Below are positions 42,958 through 51,965 of a stretch of 64,000 nucleotides of DNA, piece by piece (position 1 is the stretch's first letter; the number at the start of each line of letters is the position of its first letter). The translations under genes and the position numbers were made by a program. Source of the DNA: Euzebyella saccharophila (GTDB lineage: Bacteria; Bacteroidota; Bacteroidia; Flavobacteriales; Flavobacteriaceae); the NCBI RefSeq assembly GCF_014855495.1, contig NZ_JACYFJ010000001.1, forward strand, positions 1,054,001 through 1,118,000, written 5' to 3'. The notes below the pieces were generated by a model that saw only the letters and a list, made by a program, of their open reading frames with translations, was not told the origin of the DNA and searched no databases.

Positions 42958-44241
42958 TTACTGCTTCAGTTTGGCGTATAGCCATTGGTTTTTCATTTCT
43001 CGTTGTTCAGGAAAAGTCCAGTGTTGTGTTTCCAAAAAGACTTCCAGTTCTTTTTTAGCTTCTATTAGGTTGTAGGCGGCATACATAGAAACTGGTGGAC
43101 AAACATTGTCATTGTAGCCCCAGCTGTACCATCCTTCGGCCTTTACAAAGCGGGCAAAGTTGGCTACATCGTAATATTTTGAGACTTCAATTTTTTCCGG
43201 TTGGTTGGTAGATTCATCCACAAAAATCTGTGGCCAGCCACCGGCACGTCCATGAAGGAATCCGGTCATATCAGACAATGCGGGAAAAAAAGCTGCCAAG
43301 TAATCGATTCGATCATCCAAACCCGCGGTAATGATGGAAAGCGCACCTCCTTGGCTTCCTCCAGTGACGCCCATATCTTCTCCGTTGAATTTATCCAAGG
43401 TTTCAATAAAATCAAGCGCACGTACGCAGCCCAAATATACGCGCCGGTAGTACATTTGGTCCTTGTTGTCCAAATTAAAGGTCTGGTATCCGTTAAGCGC
43501 ACCTGCACGTAAATCGTCATAAACAACCTTATCTAGATTTACAGGAATGCCGTGAATGCCAATGGTAAAGGAAACAAAACCTTCAGCGGACTCGTTTACT
43601 TCTCCATAATAAGGTCTGATTCCAGCTCCTGGCACGTGTAAGATGGCGGGGTATTTCCCTTCTTTTTTCGGGGTAGTTAGTATGCCATAGATTTTACCCT
43701 GTATGTTATTGATGCTCACATGGTATACATCTACCTTATCGGTACATCGTTCAGGCATCAAAGTGAGCACGGGTTCTATAGGAATTTGAGCTAGTTCTTC
43801 TTTGCCTTTTTTCCAAAACTCCTCAAAATCCTTAGGTAGTGAGGTGGTCGGTTTTATTCTTTCGGGTTCAAAGCCCACCGTGGTGTATGAGCTATATTCC
43901 TTTCCGCCCACGGTTACTTTTGCCGAACAACGGAGAAAACCAGGGTGGTCTACTTTTTTAGCCTTGACCGTAGTATTGTTTTTTAGTTTGATGGTTCCTT
44001 TTTTTGAAAATGGAAGTTCCCTGTAACCATGGTCCGGTCCAATAGAGTAGTCTACCTTAATGCCGGTCATGGGGACTTTGTTTTTCAGGACCCTTATAGT
44101 AAATTCTGCCTGTTCGCCGGTGTTGTAGGTCCAATCGGCTTCACTGGGCGTGATGATGACCTCTACCAATTGTTTACTGGGCTGGGCAATAGAAAAATAG
44201 GAAAATAAGAGGATAGGGATGAGTAGTGCTTTCATCTTCAT
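42958..44241 (-). CDS. Acetylxylan-esterase (AXE1)-family secreted esterase
   Basis: 427 residues with a Sec signal (MKMKALLIPILLFSYFSIAQ), an N-terminal beta domain (to about 120), and an alpha/beta hydrolase with nucleophile Ser in TGGSQGGALSI and the final His in LETQHWTFPEQ. The ISINNIQGKIYGIL and PAILHVPGAGI segments fit the AXE1/cephalosporin deacetylase family. It likely removes acetyl groups from plant or algal polysaccharide fragments. It is coupled to the EamA transporter gene. Confidence 0.86.
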   Translation of the reverse strand: MKMKALLIPILLFSYFSIAQPSKQLVEVIITPSEADWTYNTGEQAEFTIRVLKNKVPMTGIKVDYSIGPDHGYRELPFSKKGTIKLKNNTTVKAKKVDHPGFLRCSAKVTVGGKEYSSYTTVGFEPERIKPTTSLPKDFEEFWKKGKEELAQIPIEPVLTLMPERCTDKVDVYHVSINNIQGKIYGILTTPKKEGKYPAILHVPGAGIRPYYGEVNESAEGFVSFTIGIHGIPVNLDKVVYDDLRAGALNGYQTFNLDNKDQMYYRRVYLGCVRALDFIETLDKFNGEDMGVTGGSQGGALSIITAGLDDRIDYLAAFFPALSDMTGFLHGRAGGWPQIFVDESTNQPEKIEVSKYYDVANFARFVKAEGWYSWGYNDNVCPPVSMYAAYNLIEAKKELEVFLETQHWTFPEQREMKNQWLYAKLKQ

Positions 44242-44302
44242 GGTATAGGTTGGTTTAGTTGAATTGAAATACTAAGATACAAATTGATAACTAGGAAAGT
44301 AA

Positions 44303-44758
44303 TCAATTGCCGGTTCTCGGGAGCATATTCCTAATGGCGCTTATTTTCCAAGTGTCTTCTTCCAAAATAGCGACAAAAGTGCTCCACATCTTTCGGACAT
44401 TTCCATCAGGGTTCCTTATTTCATATCGGGCATCGATTATGGCCGTGGAATTGTTCAAGAAGCGAACCTGTTCTACCTTTAACACCCTATCTCCCGGATT
44501 GGCGTTGGAGCTACGGAGCATGCCTTTTTGCGCCGTTTTTAGTCCGCGCCGCCACTCGCCCGTAGAAATCAATTGGTCTATATCTTCGGTCAAGATATTA
44601 CCTAATACCACCGAATCTTTTGATTCCCTAGCTTGCGCATAAGCAGCTATGAGGTCGTACAGCGGTTTTTCTTGAGAGGTTTGGGCTTGTATAGGTAATG
44701 TTAGGAACAGAATAATTATAGAAGTATACAAACAATATGTGGCTTCACCCAGCTTCAT
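44303..44758 (-). CDS. Secreted NTF2-like (SnoaL/DUF4440) protein
   Basis: 151 residues. A signal peptide (about residues 12-26, ending PIQAQ) precedes a cone-shaped NTF2 fold pattern: YDLIAAYAQARESKDSVVLGNILTEDIDQL, then strands RVLKVEQVRFLNNSTAIIDARYEI and MWSTFVAILEEDTWKISAIRN (all shown in part). No conserved catalytic dyad is evident. It lies 3 nt after the TerB-like gene. Confidence 0.8.
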   Translation of the reverse strand: MKLGEATYCLYTSIIILFLTLPIQAQTSQEKPLYDLIAAYAQARESKDSVVLGNILTEDIDQLISTGEWRRGLKTAQKGMLRSSNANPGDRVLKVEQVRFLNNSTAIIDARYEIRNPDGNVRKMWSTFVAILEEDTWKISAIRNMLPRTGN

Positions 44759-44761
44759 GCA

Positions 44762-45106
44762 TTACTCCGTCTCACTTCCAATACCGATGTTCTTAAAGGT
44801 ATCGATAATCAACTCCATTTCATTTTCATGTAGAACTTCATCAGCCATGGCAATATCATCCAAAATTTTGGCCAACACCTTTTTTTTGTCGTAATCCATA
44901 TTGTTGAGTGGTACCAAAGCTTCGTCCATGCTCATTTCTTGGGCTTCCTTGGCAAGGGAATTTGTCAAATCCATAGAAGCAATTAGTTTTTTAATGGCAG
45001 CTACTTCGGTAGGATGGATGGATCCATCGGCAAGGACCACTTCATAGGCGGTACTTAAAATGGCTTTTTTCTCAACATCGGAAAAATGGAGCGCTTTGGT
45101 AGGCAT
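44762..45106 (-). CDS. TerB-like protein 1
   Basis: 114 residues, all helical. The TerB pattern EVVLADGSIHPTEVAAIKKLIASM and EVLHENEMELIIDTF has acidic loops (ADGSIHPTE, ADEVLHENE) typical of metal-binding TerB folds. 5 nt separate it from a second TerB-like gene with which it is paralogous. The family is tied to tellurite or stress responses, but single copies such as this have no assigned reaction. Confidence 0.78.
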   Translation of the reverse strand: MPTKALHFSDVEKKAILSTAYEVVLADGSIHPTEVAAIKKLIASMDLTNSLAKEAQEMSMDEALVPLNNMDYDKKKVLAKILDDIAMADEVLHENEMELIIDTFKNIGIGSETE

Positions 45107-45111
45107 AAAAG

Positions 45112-45447
45112 TTAATTTATAAAGTTCATTGAACTATAAATATACTCCATTAAATCGGATTCTTTAGTATGTTTAAAACCATCTGAAATTGCAGTGGATT
45201 CCAGTATTTTTTTTAAACTATTTTTCTTTTCCTTTGTCATGGATTTGAGAATTTCAATGGCCTGTTCGCTATCAATGTTTCGGGCCTGCATAATGAAATT
45301 ACTGTCAAAATCTAGTTGCTCCATGAGTTGGGTGAGTGCAGTTATTTCTCCATTATGAATACTTCCATCTGCGAGAATAACAGCGTTTACCGCATTTACA
45401 ACGGCCATTTTTTCGGCCAACGTAAATGAAATGTGGGGACTTTGCAT
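45112..45447 (-). CDS. TerB-like protein 2
   Basis: 111 residues, paralogue of the next gene: AVILADGSIHNGEITALTQLMEQL aligns with the same acidic loop. The second loop is degenerate (ISDGFKHTKESD). The ATG at 45447 follows a 102-nt gap after mfd. Together with TerB-like 1 and the NTF2-like gene it forms a three-gene unit of unknown role. Confidence 0.77.
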   Translation of the reverse strand: MQSPHISFTLAEKMAVVNAVNAVILADGSIHNGEITALTQLMEQLDFDSNFIMQARNIDSEQAIEILKSMTKEKKNSLKKILESTAISDGFKHTKESDLMEYIYSSMNFIN

Positions 45448-45549
45448 ACGTTGCTACTAGTTAAAATTGCGAGGGCAAGATAAAAAATATATACAAGTCG
45501 CACATTTTGAGGAAGAAACCTAGTTTGCTGAAAGTTACATTAACAACAG

Positions 45550-48500
45550 TTATTGTTCTGCGGTAACAGTTTGGGCCATTTCCCTAAAAGGAGTCAAAGC
45601 CTTCATGGCCTTTTCAATACTAGTGATATTGTTAAAGGTAAGTAGCAAACGCAGCCCGTTTCTGGTCTGCTTTTCCTTCAAGGTGCAGTGTTGTGGGTGA
45701 CTCTGTACGTATTGTAAAACCTTGGTAAAGGCGGCACTTTGATAAAAGTCCGATTGTTGGTCTGCTATAAAGTAACCGATCAACTTGGTCTTTTTCATGA
45801 CCACTTTTTCGATACCTATTTGGCTGGTAATCCATTTAATTCTCACCGAATTTAATAGGTCTTCTGCCTCTTGTGGAAGCTCCCCAAATCGATCCACCAA
45901 TTCTGTTTCAAACTTCTGCAGTTCTGTTTCATCTTTTACCTGATTCAGCTCTGTGTACAGGTTTAGACGTTCGGTAATGTTGTTGATGTAATCATCAGGG
46001 AAGAGCAGCTCAAAATCCGTGTCAATTTGAGATTCTTTTACAAACACCTTCTCTTTGTGTCCTTCTACTTCTTCGTACAGTTCTTTGAACTCGTTTTCCT
46101 TCAGTTCATCAATTGCTTCGGCTAAAATCTTCTGATAGGTTTCAAAACCTATTTCATTGATAAATCCGCTTTGCTCGCCACCCAATAAATCTCCGGCACC
46201 GCGAATTTCCAAATCTTTCATGGCGATATTGAAACCACTTCCAAGTTCGGTAAACTGTGCCAAGGCCTCAATACGCTTACGAGCATCGGCCGTCATTACC
46301 TCATAGGGTGGCGTAATAAAGAAACAGAAGGCCTTTTTATTGCTACGACCCACACGACCTCGCATCTGATGCAGGTCACTAAGACCAAAATTATTGGCAT
46401 TGTTAATGAAAATGGTATTGGCGTTGGTAACGTCAAGTCCACTTTCGATAATGGTGGTTGAAACCAATACGTCGAATTCCCCGTTCATAAAACTGAGCAT
46501 GAGGGCTTCTAGCTTTTTACCGTCCATTTGGCCATGACCTATGCCTACTTTCGCATCGGGAACCAAACGCTGAATCATTCCGCCCACCTCTTTCAAGTTT
46601 TCAATTCTGTTATGAATAAAAAACACCTGTCCGCCACGTTGTATTTCGTACGAAATGGCATCCCGTAAAACTTCCTCGTTCAAGCGAACCACCCTACTTT
46701 CAATAGGGTAGCGATTGGGAGGCGGAGTGCTAATGACCGATAAATCACGGGCGGCCATTAAACTAAACTGTAGCGTTCTAGGTATGGGTGTTGCCGTGAG
46801 GGTGAGAACATCTACGTTTTCTTTTATAGACTTTAGTTTGTCCTTTACCGCAACCCCAAATTTTTGCTCCTCATCCACTATTAGTAGACCCAAATCCTTA
46901 AACTGAACGTTCTTGTTCACTAACTGGTGGGTGCCAATGATAATGTCCACTTTTCCACTGGCCAAATTCTCCAAGGTTTCCCTACGCTCTTTGGTAGTTC
47001 TGAACCTATTGAGGTAATCGACCGTTACCGGCATCTCTTTTAACCTTTCCGAAAAGGTACGGTGGTGCTGAAATGCCAAAATGGTAGTAGGTACCAAAAC
47101 GGCCACCTGTTTACCATTGTCCACCGCCTTAAAGGCCGCCCTTATGGCTACTTCGGTTTTACCAAAACCTACATCACCACAGATGAGCCTGTCCATGGGG
47201 CGTTCACTTTCCATATCACGCTTTACATCTTCGGTAGCTTTGCTCTGGTCTGGCGTATCTTCATAAATAAAGGAAGCTTCCAGTTCGTTCTGTAAATAGC
47301 TGTCAGGCGCATACTGAAAACCTTTTTCCAGCCTTCGCTTGGCGTATATTTTAATGAGGTCAAAAGCAATTTTCTTGACCCGGGTCTTGGTTTTTTGCTT
47401 TAATTTTTTCCAAGCGGCAGAACCCAGTTTGAAAATTTTGGGCGGAGCTCCATCCTTCCCGTTGAATTTGGATATTTTATGCAAAGAATGAATGCTCACA
47501 TAGAGAATGTCACGCTCGCCATACATTAATTTAATGGCTTCTTGCTTCTTGCCCTCAACATCAATTTTCTGTAAGCCCCCAAATTTGCCTATACCATGAT
47601 CAATATGGGTTACATAATCTCCTATTTCAAGCTTGTTCAGTTCCTTTAAGGTTATCGCCTGTTTTTTGGCATAGCCGTTTTTTAGATGGAACTTATGGTA
47701 GCGTTCAAATATCTGATGATCTGTGTAGCAAACAATTTTAAGGTCATCGTCAATAAATCCTTGGTAGAGCGGCATTACCCGGGTTTCGTAATGAACTTTG
47801 CGGCTTACATCTTCAAAAATGGCATGAAATCTTTTGGCCTGTTGCTCGCTGGCACAAAAAATATAATTGGTATACCCTTTTGCCTTGTGGGCGTTCAAAT
47901 CATCAATTAGTAAATTGAATTTCTTATTGAAAGAAGGTTGCGGCTTGGTATTGAAATTAAGCTCTTCATTTATATTGCCATTTGAGGGTGGGGTGCCCAT
48001 GGAAATTATCCCAAATTCTTGTAAGTGTGCTCCAAAAGTGGTGGAGTTCATAAAAAGTTCTTTAGGCTCCGCATGCTTTACTTCTTTGGATAGTTTTTCA
48101 AAGGCGTCACCAGCCTTTTGAAAGAAATCGTCCAAACGGTCTAAAAGAAAATCGGTATTCTTTATAAAAATGGAAGTGTCCGCTGAGATGTATTTTAGAA
48201 AACCCTCCCGTTTTTCCTCCAAAAATTTATCGGCAACATTGGGTATGATGGTTATTTTGTTCACTTTGTCCGTAGAAAGCTGACTTTCCACATCAAAGGT
48301 TCGAATACTATCCACATCATCGCCAAAAAATTCAATACGATACGGTTCGTCATTGGAGAATGAAAATACATCAACAATTCCCCCACGTACCGAAAACTCC
48401 CCAGGCTCGGTTACAAAATCTACCCGCTTGAATTTATATTCAAACAACACCTCGTTTAGAAAATCGAGCGATAGATTATCGTCGGTCTTAATTTTAAGCG

Positions 48501-48924
48501 TGTTTTTTTGCAGCTCCCTACGGGTGACCACTTTTTCAAAAAGTGCTTCAGGATAGGTAACGATTACGGCCGGTTTTTTACGGGAATTGATGCGGTTCAA
48601 AACCTCTGCCCGCAATAATACATTAGCATTATCGGTCTCCTCAATTTGATAGGGCCTGCGATAACTTCCCGGGTAAAAAAGAACATGTTCCTCACCCATT
48701 AACTGCTCCAAATCATTTAGATAGTAGGCCGCTTCTTCTTTATCATCAAAAATTAAAAGAAAGGTTCGGTCTGAAATCTTAAATGTTTCCGAAAGTACAA
48801 AGGAAAGGGAGGAACCGGTTAGGCCATGTATAGCCGTAGTTGCTTCATTTTTGGAAATAGCATTCCCTAGTTTCCGGATGTTCGGAGACTGGGCAAACAG
48901 TTGTTGGATAGCAATTTGGGTCAA
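45550..48924 (-). CDS. mfd: Transcription-repair coupling factor Mfd
   Basis: Start taken as the TTG at 48924 (reading MTQIAIQQLFAQSP). The ATG at 48975 would place a promoter box (48943-48950) inside the gene. The roughly 1124-residue protein has the UvrB-homology module (ATTAIHGLTGSSLSFVLSE), the CarD-like RNA-polymerase interaction domain (IGDYVTHIDHGIGKFGGLQKI, in part), Walker A GDVGFGKTE near residue 600, DEEQ (LLIVDEEQKFGV), and a C-terminal TRCF domain. It removes stalled RNA polymerase at lesions and recruits UvrA. Confidence 0.96.
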   Translation of the reverse strand: MTQIAIQQLFAQSPNIRKLGNAISKNEATTAIHGLTGSSLSFVLSETFKISDRTFLLIFDDKEEAAYYLNDLEQLMGEEHVLFYPGSYRRPYQIEETDNANVLLRAEVLNRINSRKKPAVIVTYPEALFEKVVTRRELQKNTLKIKTDDNLSLDFLNEVLFEYKFKRVDFVTEPGEFSVRGGIVDVFSFSNDEPYRIEFFGDDVDSIRTFDVESQLSTDKVNKITIIPNVADKFLEEKREGFLKYISADTSIFIKNTDFLLDRLDDFFQKAGDAFEKLSKEVKHAEPKELFMNSTTFGAHLQEFGIISMGTPPSNGNINEELNFNTKPQPSFNKKFNLLIDDLNAHKAKGYTNYIFCASEQQAKRFHAIFEDVSRKVHYETRVMPLYQGFIDDDLKIVCYTDHQIFERYHKFHLKNGYAKKQAITLKELNKLEIGDYVTHIDHGIGKFGGLQKIDVEGKKQEAIKLMYGERDILYVSIHSLHKISKFNGKDGAPPKIFKLGSAAWKKLKQKTKTRVKKIAFDLIKIYAKRRLEKGFQYAPDSYLQNELEASFIYEDTPDQSKATEDVKRDMESERPMDRLICGDVGFGKTEVAIRAAFKAVDNGKQVAVLVPTTILAFQHHRTFSERLKEMPVTVDYLNRFRTTKERRETLENLASGKVDIIIGTHQLVNKNVQFKDLGLLIVDEEQKFGVAVKDKLKSIKENVDVLTLTATPIPRTLQFSLMAARDLSVISTPPPNRYPIESRVVRLNEEVLRDAISYEIQRGGQVFFIHNRIENLKEVGGMIQRLVPDAKVGIGHGQMDGKKLEALMLSFMNGEFDVLVSTTIIESGLDVTNANTIFINNANNFGLSDLHQMRGRVGRSNKKAFCFFITPPYEVMTADARKRIEALAQFTELGSGFNIAMKDLEIRGAGDLLGGEQSGFINEIGFETYQKILAEAIDELKENEFKELYEEVEGHKEKVFVKESQIDTDFELLFPDDYINNITERLNLYTELNQVKDETELQKFETELVDRFGELPQEAEDLLNSVRIKWITSQIGIEKVVMKKTKLIGYFIADQQSDFYQSAAFTKVLQYVQSHPQHCTLKEKQTRNGLRLLLTFNNITSIEKAMKALTPFREMAQTVTAEQ

Positions 48925-48942
48925 CCGTAAAATTTTGAGTTG

Positions 48943-48950
48943 CAAAGATA
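48943..48950 (-). promoter_or_regulatory. Promoter -7 box (TATCTTTG) of mfd
   Basis: TAnnTTTG match, 18 nt upstream of the TTG at 48924. It lies inside the reading frame if the ATG at 48975 is used, which argues for the shorter protein. Confidence 0.45.
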
Positions 48951-49085
48951 AACATCCTTCTAAAATCGATGCCATTCATTTTTAACGAAATCGGGCTAGA
49001 AACTGATACAAATAATGCGGAACTTAGACTTTTAAGGAAATTGGGTACGATGAAACTTCAAATAGATTGGATTTAAGAAGAAATT

Positions 49086-50435
49086 ATGGAGGTAAAAAAG
49101 TTTGATGTTTTTGTAATAGGAAGCGGAATTGCAGGCCAGACCGTGGCTACTAATTGTGCCAAAGCTGGCTTAAAAGTGGCGGTTGCCGATAAACGCGAAT
49201 TTGGAGGAACCTGTGCCAATAGGGGCTGTGACCCCAAAAAGGTATTGTTGGCCGCCACGGAAGTATTGGAATCTGCCGCCTTGATGGACGGAAAGGGAGT
49301 AAACGGAAAACTGGAAATCAACTGGAAAAAACTTCAAAAGTTTAAAAATAATTTTACCGAAGCCGAACCAAAATCCACAGAAGAGAAATTAAAGGACTTG
49401 GGTATTACATTATACCACCAATCTCCTCAATTTTTAGATAAAAACACCCTTGAGGTGGAAGGTAAAAAAGTGCAGGCCAAAAAAATAGTGATCGCTACCG
49501 GTTATGAACCAAGGGTACTTCCCATTAAGGGGCATAAGTTGTTAAGGAACAGCGATGATTTTCTTGATTTAAAGGAACTACCCAAAAAGCTGGTTTTTAT
49601 TGGTGCTGGATATATAGGAATGGAGTTCGCCCATATGGCAGCCCGTGCGGGATCAAAGGTGACGATAATCGATTCTGGAAAAAGAGCTCTCAAACCTTTT
49701 GATGCCGATTTAGTAGCGGAATTAATCAATTATTCCAAAAAGATGGGAATTGAATTCGTTTTTGGTGCACAGGTAGAAAAAGTTGAAAAACTTAGAAAGA
49801 AGTACAAAATCTATTTTAACACCAAGGGTAAGAACCAAAGTCTCAAAGCTGGTTTGGTCTTTAATACTGCGGGACGAGTGCCCGCTGTTTCCAAACTGGA
49901 TTTGGAAAAAGGGGAGGTAGAACATAATGAATATGGAATTGTGGTGAATAGCTTTTTGCAAAATACCACGAATGAAAATGTATACGCCTGTGGGGATGTA
50001 TCCGATAATGAATTGCCATTAACGCCTCTTTCCGGTAGGGAAGGTTATGTGGTTTCCCAGAATATTATCCATGGAAACACTAAAAAACTAAATACACCTG
50101 TGGTGCCATCGGTAGTGTTTACCTTGCCCCACTTGGCGTCTGTGGGTTACAGTGAAAAGGAGGCTAAAAACCGCTACAAAAATGTTATTGTAAGAGAGGG
50201 AAATGCCAAAAAATGGTTCAATGCCAAGCGTAAGAACTATCCTGTATACAACTATAAAATAATACTAAACAAAAGAACTCAGGAAATTGTAGGCGCGCAT
50301 ATTTTAAGCCCTGATGCGGCAGAAACAATTAATATCTTCGCAATGGCCATTAATAAAAAAATGACCGCAGGCGATATTAAGGGAACCATATTTACTTACC
50401 CATCCTGGATCAATGATGTAAAGAGTATGGTCTAG
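49086..50435 (+). CDS. Pyridine nucleotide-disulfide oxidoreductase (GR/lipoamide dehydrogenase family)
   Basis: 449 residues: FAD loop GSGIAG (12-17), redox disulfide Cys43-Cys48 in GGTCANRGCDPKK, NAD(P) loop GAGYIGMEFA, and GDVSDNELPLTPLSGREG for FAD. The usual C-terminal His-Pro base motif is absent; the corresponding end is FTYPSWINDVKSM. It is probably a low-molecular-weight disulfide or quinone-type reductase rather than the E3 subunit of a 2-oxo acid dehydrogenase. A good Shine-Dalgarno-like AAGAAG precedes the ATG. Confidence 0.85.
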   Translation: MEVKKFDVFVIGSGIAGQTVATNCAKAGLKVAVADKREFGGTCANRGCDPKKVLLAATEVLESAALMDGKGVNGKLEINWKKLQKFKNNFTEAEPKSTEEKLKDLGITLYHQSPQFLDKNTLEVEGKKVQAKKIVIATGYEPRVLPIKGHKLLRNSDDFLDLKELPKKLVFIGAGYIGMEFAHMAARAGSKVTIIDSGKRALKPFDADLVAELINYSKKMGIEFVFGAQVEKVEKLRKKYKIYFNTKGKNQSLKAGLVFNTAGRVPAVSKLDLEKGEVEHNEYGIVVNSFLQNTTNENVYACGDVSDNELPLTPLSGREGYVVSQNIIHGNTKKLNTPVVPSVVFTLPHLASVGYSEKEAKNRYKNVIVREGNAKKWFNAKRKNYPVYNYKIILNKRTQEIVGAHILSPDAAETINIFAMAINKKMTAGDIKGTIFTYPSWINDVKSMV

Positions 50436-51254
50436 TTATTTGAGACCCCAACGTTCTTTGCATTTTTCCACCGGACTGGTTGCACGGTTTTTGAAGGCGT
50501 GAATTCCCGAAGCAATAAAAAGGATTACCCCGCCACCAAGTGCGCTGTAGGCAATACTGGGTATATTTGTTTTGTGACGAATGTAGATAGCCACTAATGC
50601 CCAAACACCTACCATGGCAAATTCACGCATGTTTCTTTTTAGGATAATGAGGAGGTTGATAACTACCGCAGCAAAAATCATTAGGATTGTCCATATTTCT
50701 TCTGATATAAAACCGCCGTCCCAACCTAATTTGGTTAAGTAAGCCGAAATGTTGGCTATGGTAGCCACAGTTATCCAACCGGAATACAGACAAATAGGCC
50801 ACCACACCAATGCGATAATTTCAATGGGGGCATCCCAACACTCCATGTTCGTTTTACGGATTATTTGAATCAAGGAAGCCAAAATTCCTAACATGATGAG
50901 TACGGAAAGTCCCATGAAGTCGTAACTAAAAGCGATTACCCAACTAGTATTTAGGATATTGGCCAGAGCGAACCACCAGCCTGTTTGCTTTACAAACTCT
51001 GAAGTTTTGGAGCTAAAAAACGAGCGTCTAATCTGAAAAACAGAATATGCAATTAAGCTCAGAAAAATAAGTCCCCAAATAGAAAAGGCATAACCCGCCG
51101 GCGTAAATAGATTCTCGTATTGAGTGCTAACCTCGCCAATGGTGGTATTATTTAATCGGTATACTTGGGAAATATAGTTGACCAAAATAACTAGAAGAAC
51201 CGAAACCGAATTAATAATGGAAAGCTTCTTGACCACAACAATTTTTTGAGGCAA
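50436..51254 (-). CDS. TspO/MBR-like tryptophan-rich membrane protein
   Basis: 272 residues, about seven membrane helices, with the TspO-type patterns FTPAGYAFSIWGLIFLSLIAY, ANILNTSWVIAFSYDF and WWPICLYSGWITVATIAN (in part). At 272 residues it is longer than classic TspO (about 150-160), as in the longer bacterial tryptophan-rich sensory proteins. No ATG is available; a TTG at 51254 is the likely start. It converges directly on the oxidoreductase gene, with no bases between the two stops. Confidence 0.78.
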   Translation of the reverse strand: MPQKIVVVKKLSIINSVSVLLVILVNYISQVYRLNNTTIGEVSTQYENLFTPAGYAFSIWGLIFLSLIAYSVFQIRRSFFSSKTSEFVKQTGWWFALANILNTSWVIAFSYDFMGLSVLIMLGILASLIQIIRKTNMECWDAPIEIIALVWWPICLYSGWITVATIANISAYLTKLGWDGGFISEEIWTILMIFAAVVINLLIILKRNMREFAMVGVWALVAIYIRHKTNIPSIAYSALGGGVILFIASGIHAFKNRATSPVEKCKERWGLK

Positions 51255-51312
51255 GCTATTGAAAATTATAATTAGGGATGTTCTTTGATGGATAAATTAC
51301 TGTTCTAAATGC

Positions 51313-51945
51313 CTAAATCTGTATTACCTGCTGTTCGGCAATTACAAAAATTTCATCCAATTCTTTGGGTTTTAATACATGGTTGCCGGTAAATTCACCA
51401 AAAGCGGGAAGAATCATTTGGTTTTCGGTTTTAAAAAAGCAGGGAAGTTTTAATCGCTGTCTGCCAAAACCCTGTAGCCTCACTGCGGGATGTATATGGC
51501 CGCACAGATTAAAAAAACCTTCTCTTTCTTCTGGATGGTGGGTAAGGAGGAACTCTTCGGTTACACATTCCTCTAATTGTTCAATTTCCAAACTTTCAAA
51601 CTTTTCGGGCCCAATAATGTCATGGTTTCCGGTGATTAGTGTGATTTTGGCCGGGGTGCGGGCCACCCAATTTTCAAAAAGCACCCATTCCCTATTTAAT
51701 GACGAATGGAACAAATCACCCAAAAAACAGATTTCAAAAGGTTGGTAGGTTTCCACCAACTTATCCATTAAAAGATAGTTCTTGTGAATGGCATGCTTGG
51801 GTACGGCAGCGCCATACTTCCTAAAATGGGAGACCTTACCTAAATGTACATCGCTTAAAAGTAAACACGATTTTTCTTCCCAAAAAATGGCACCAGTAGG
51901 GTCTAAGGAAAAGGATTGCTTATGAACTTGAATTTTGTGGCTCAT
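51313..51945 (-). CDS. pdeM: Ligase-associated DNA damage response endonuclease PdeM
   Basis: 210-residue calcineurin-like phosphoesterase with all metal motifs: LLSDVHLGK, FLGDLFHS, ITGNHDI and CGHIHPA. PdeM is part of the four-gene ligase-associated damage response module whose other members follow here in the same orientation. It lies 20 nt after the helicase gene stop. It probably processes DNA ends for the partner ligase. Confidence 0.9.
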   Translation of the reverse strand: MSHKIQVHKQSFSLDPTGAIFWEEKSCLLLSDVHLGKVSHFRKYGAAVPKHAIHKNYLLMDKLVETYQPFEICFLGDLFHSSLNREWVLFENWVARTPAKITLITGNHDIIGPEKFESLEIEQLEECVTEEFLLTHHPEEREGFFNLCGHIHPAVRLQGFGRQRLKLPCFFKTENQMILPAFGEFTGNHVLKPKELDEIFVIAEQQVIQI

Positions 51946-51965
51946 CTATGACTGCAAAAATACCG

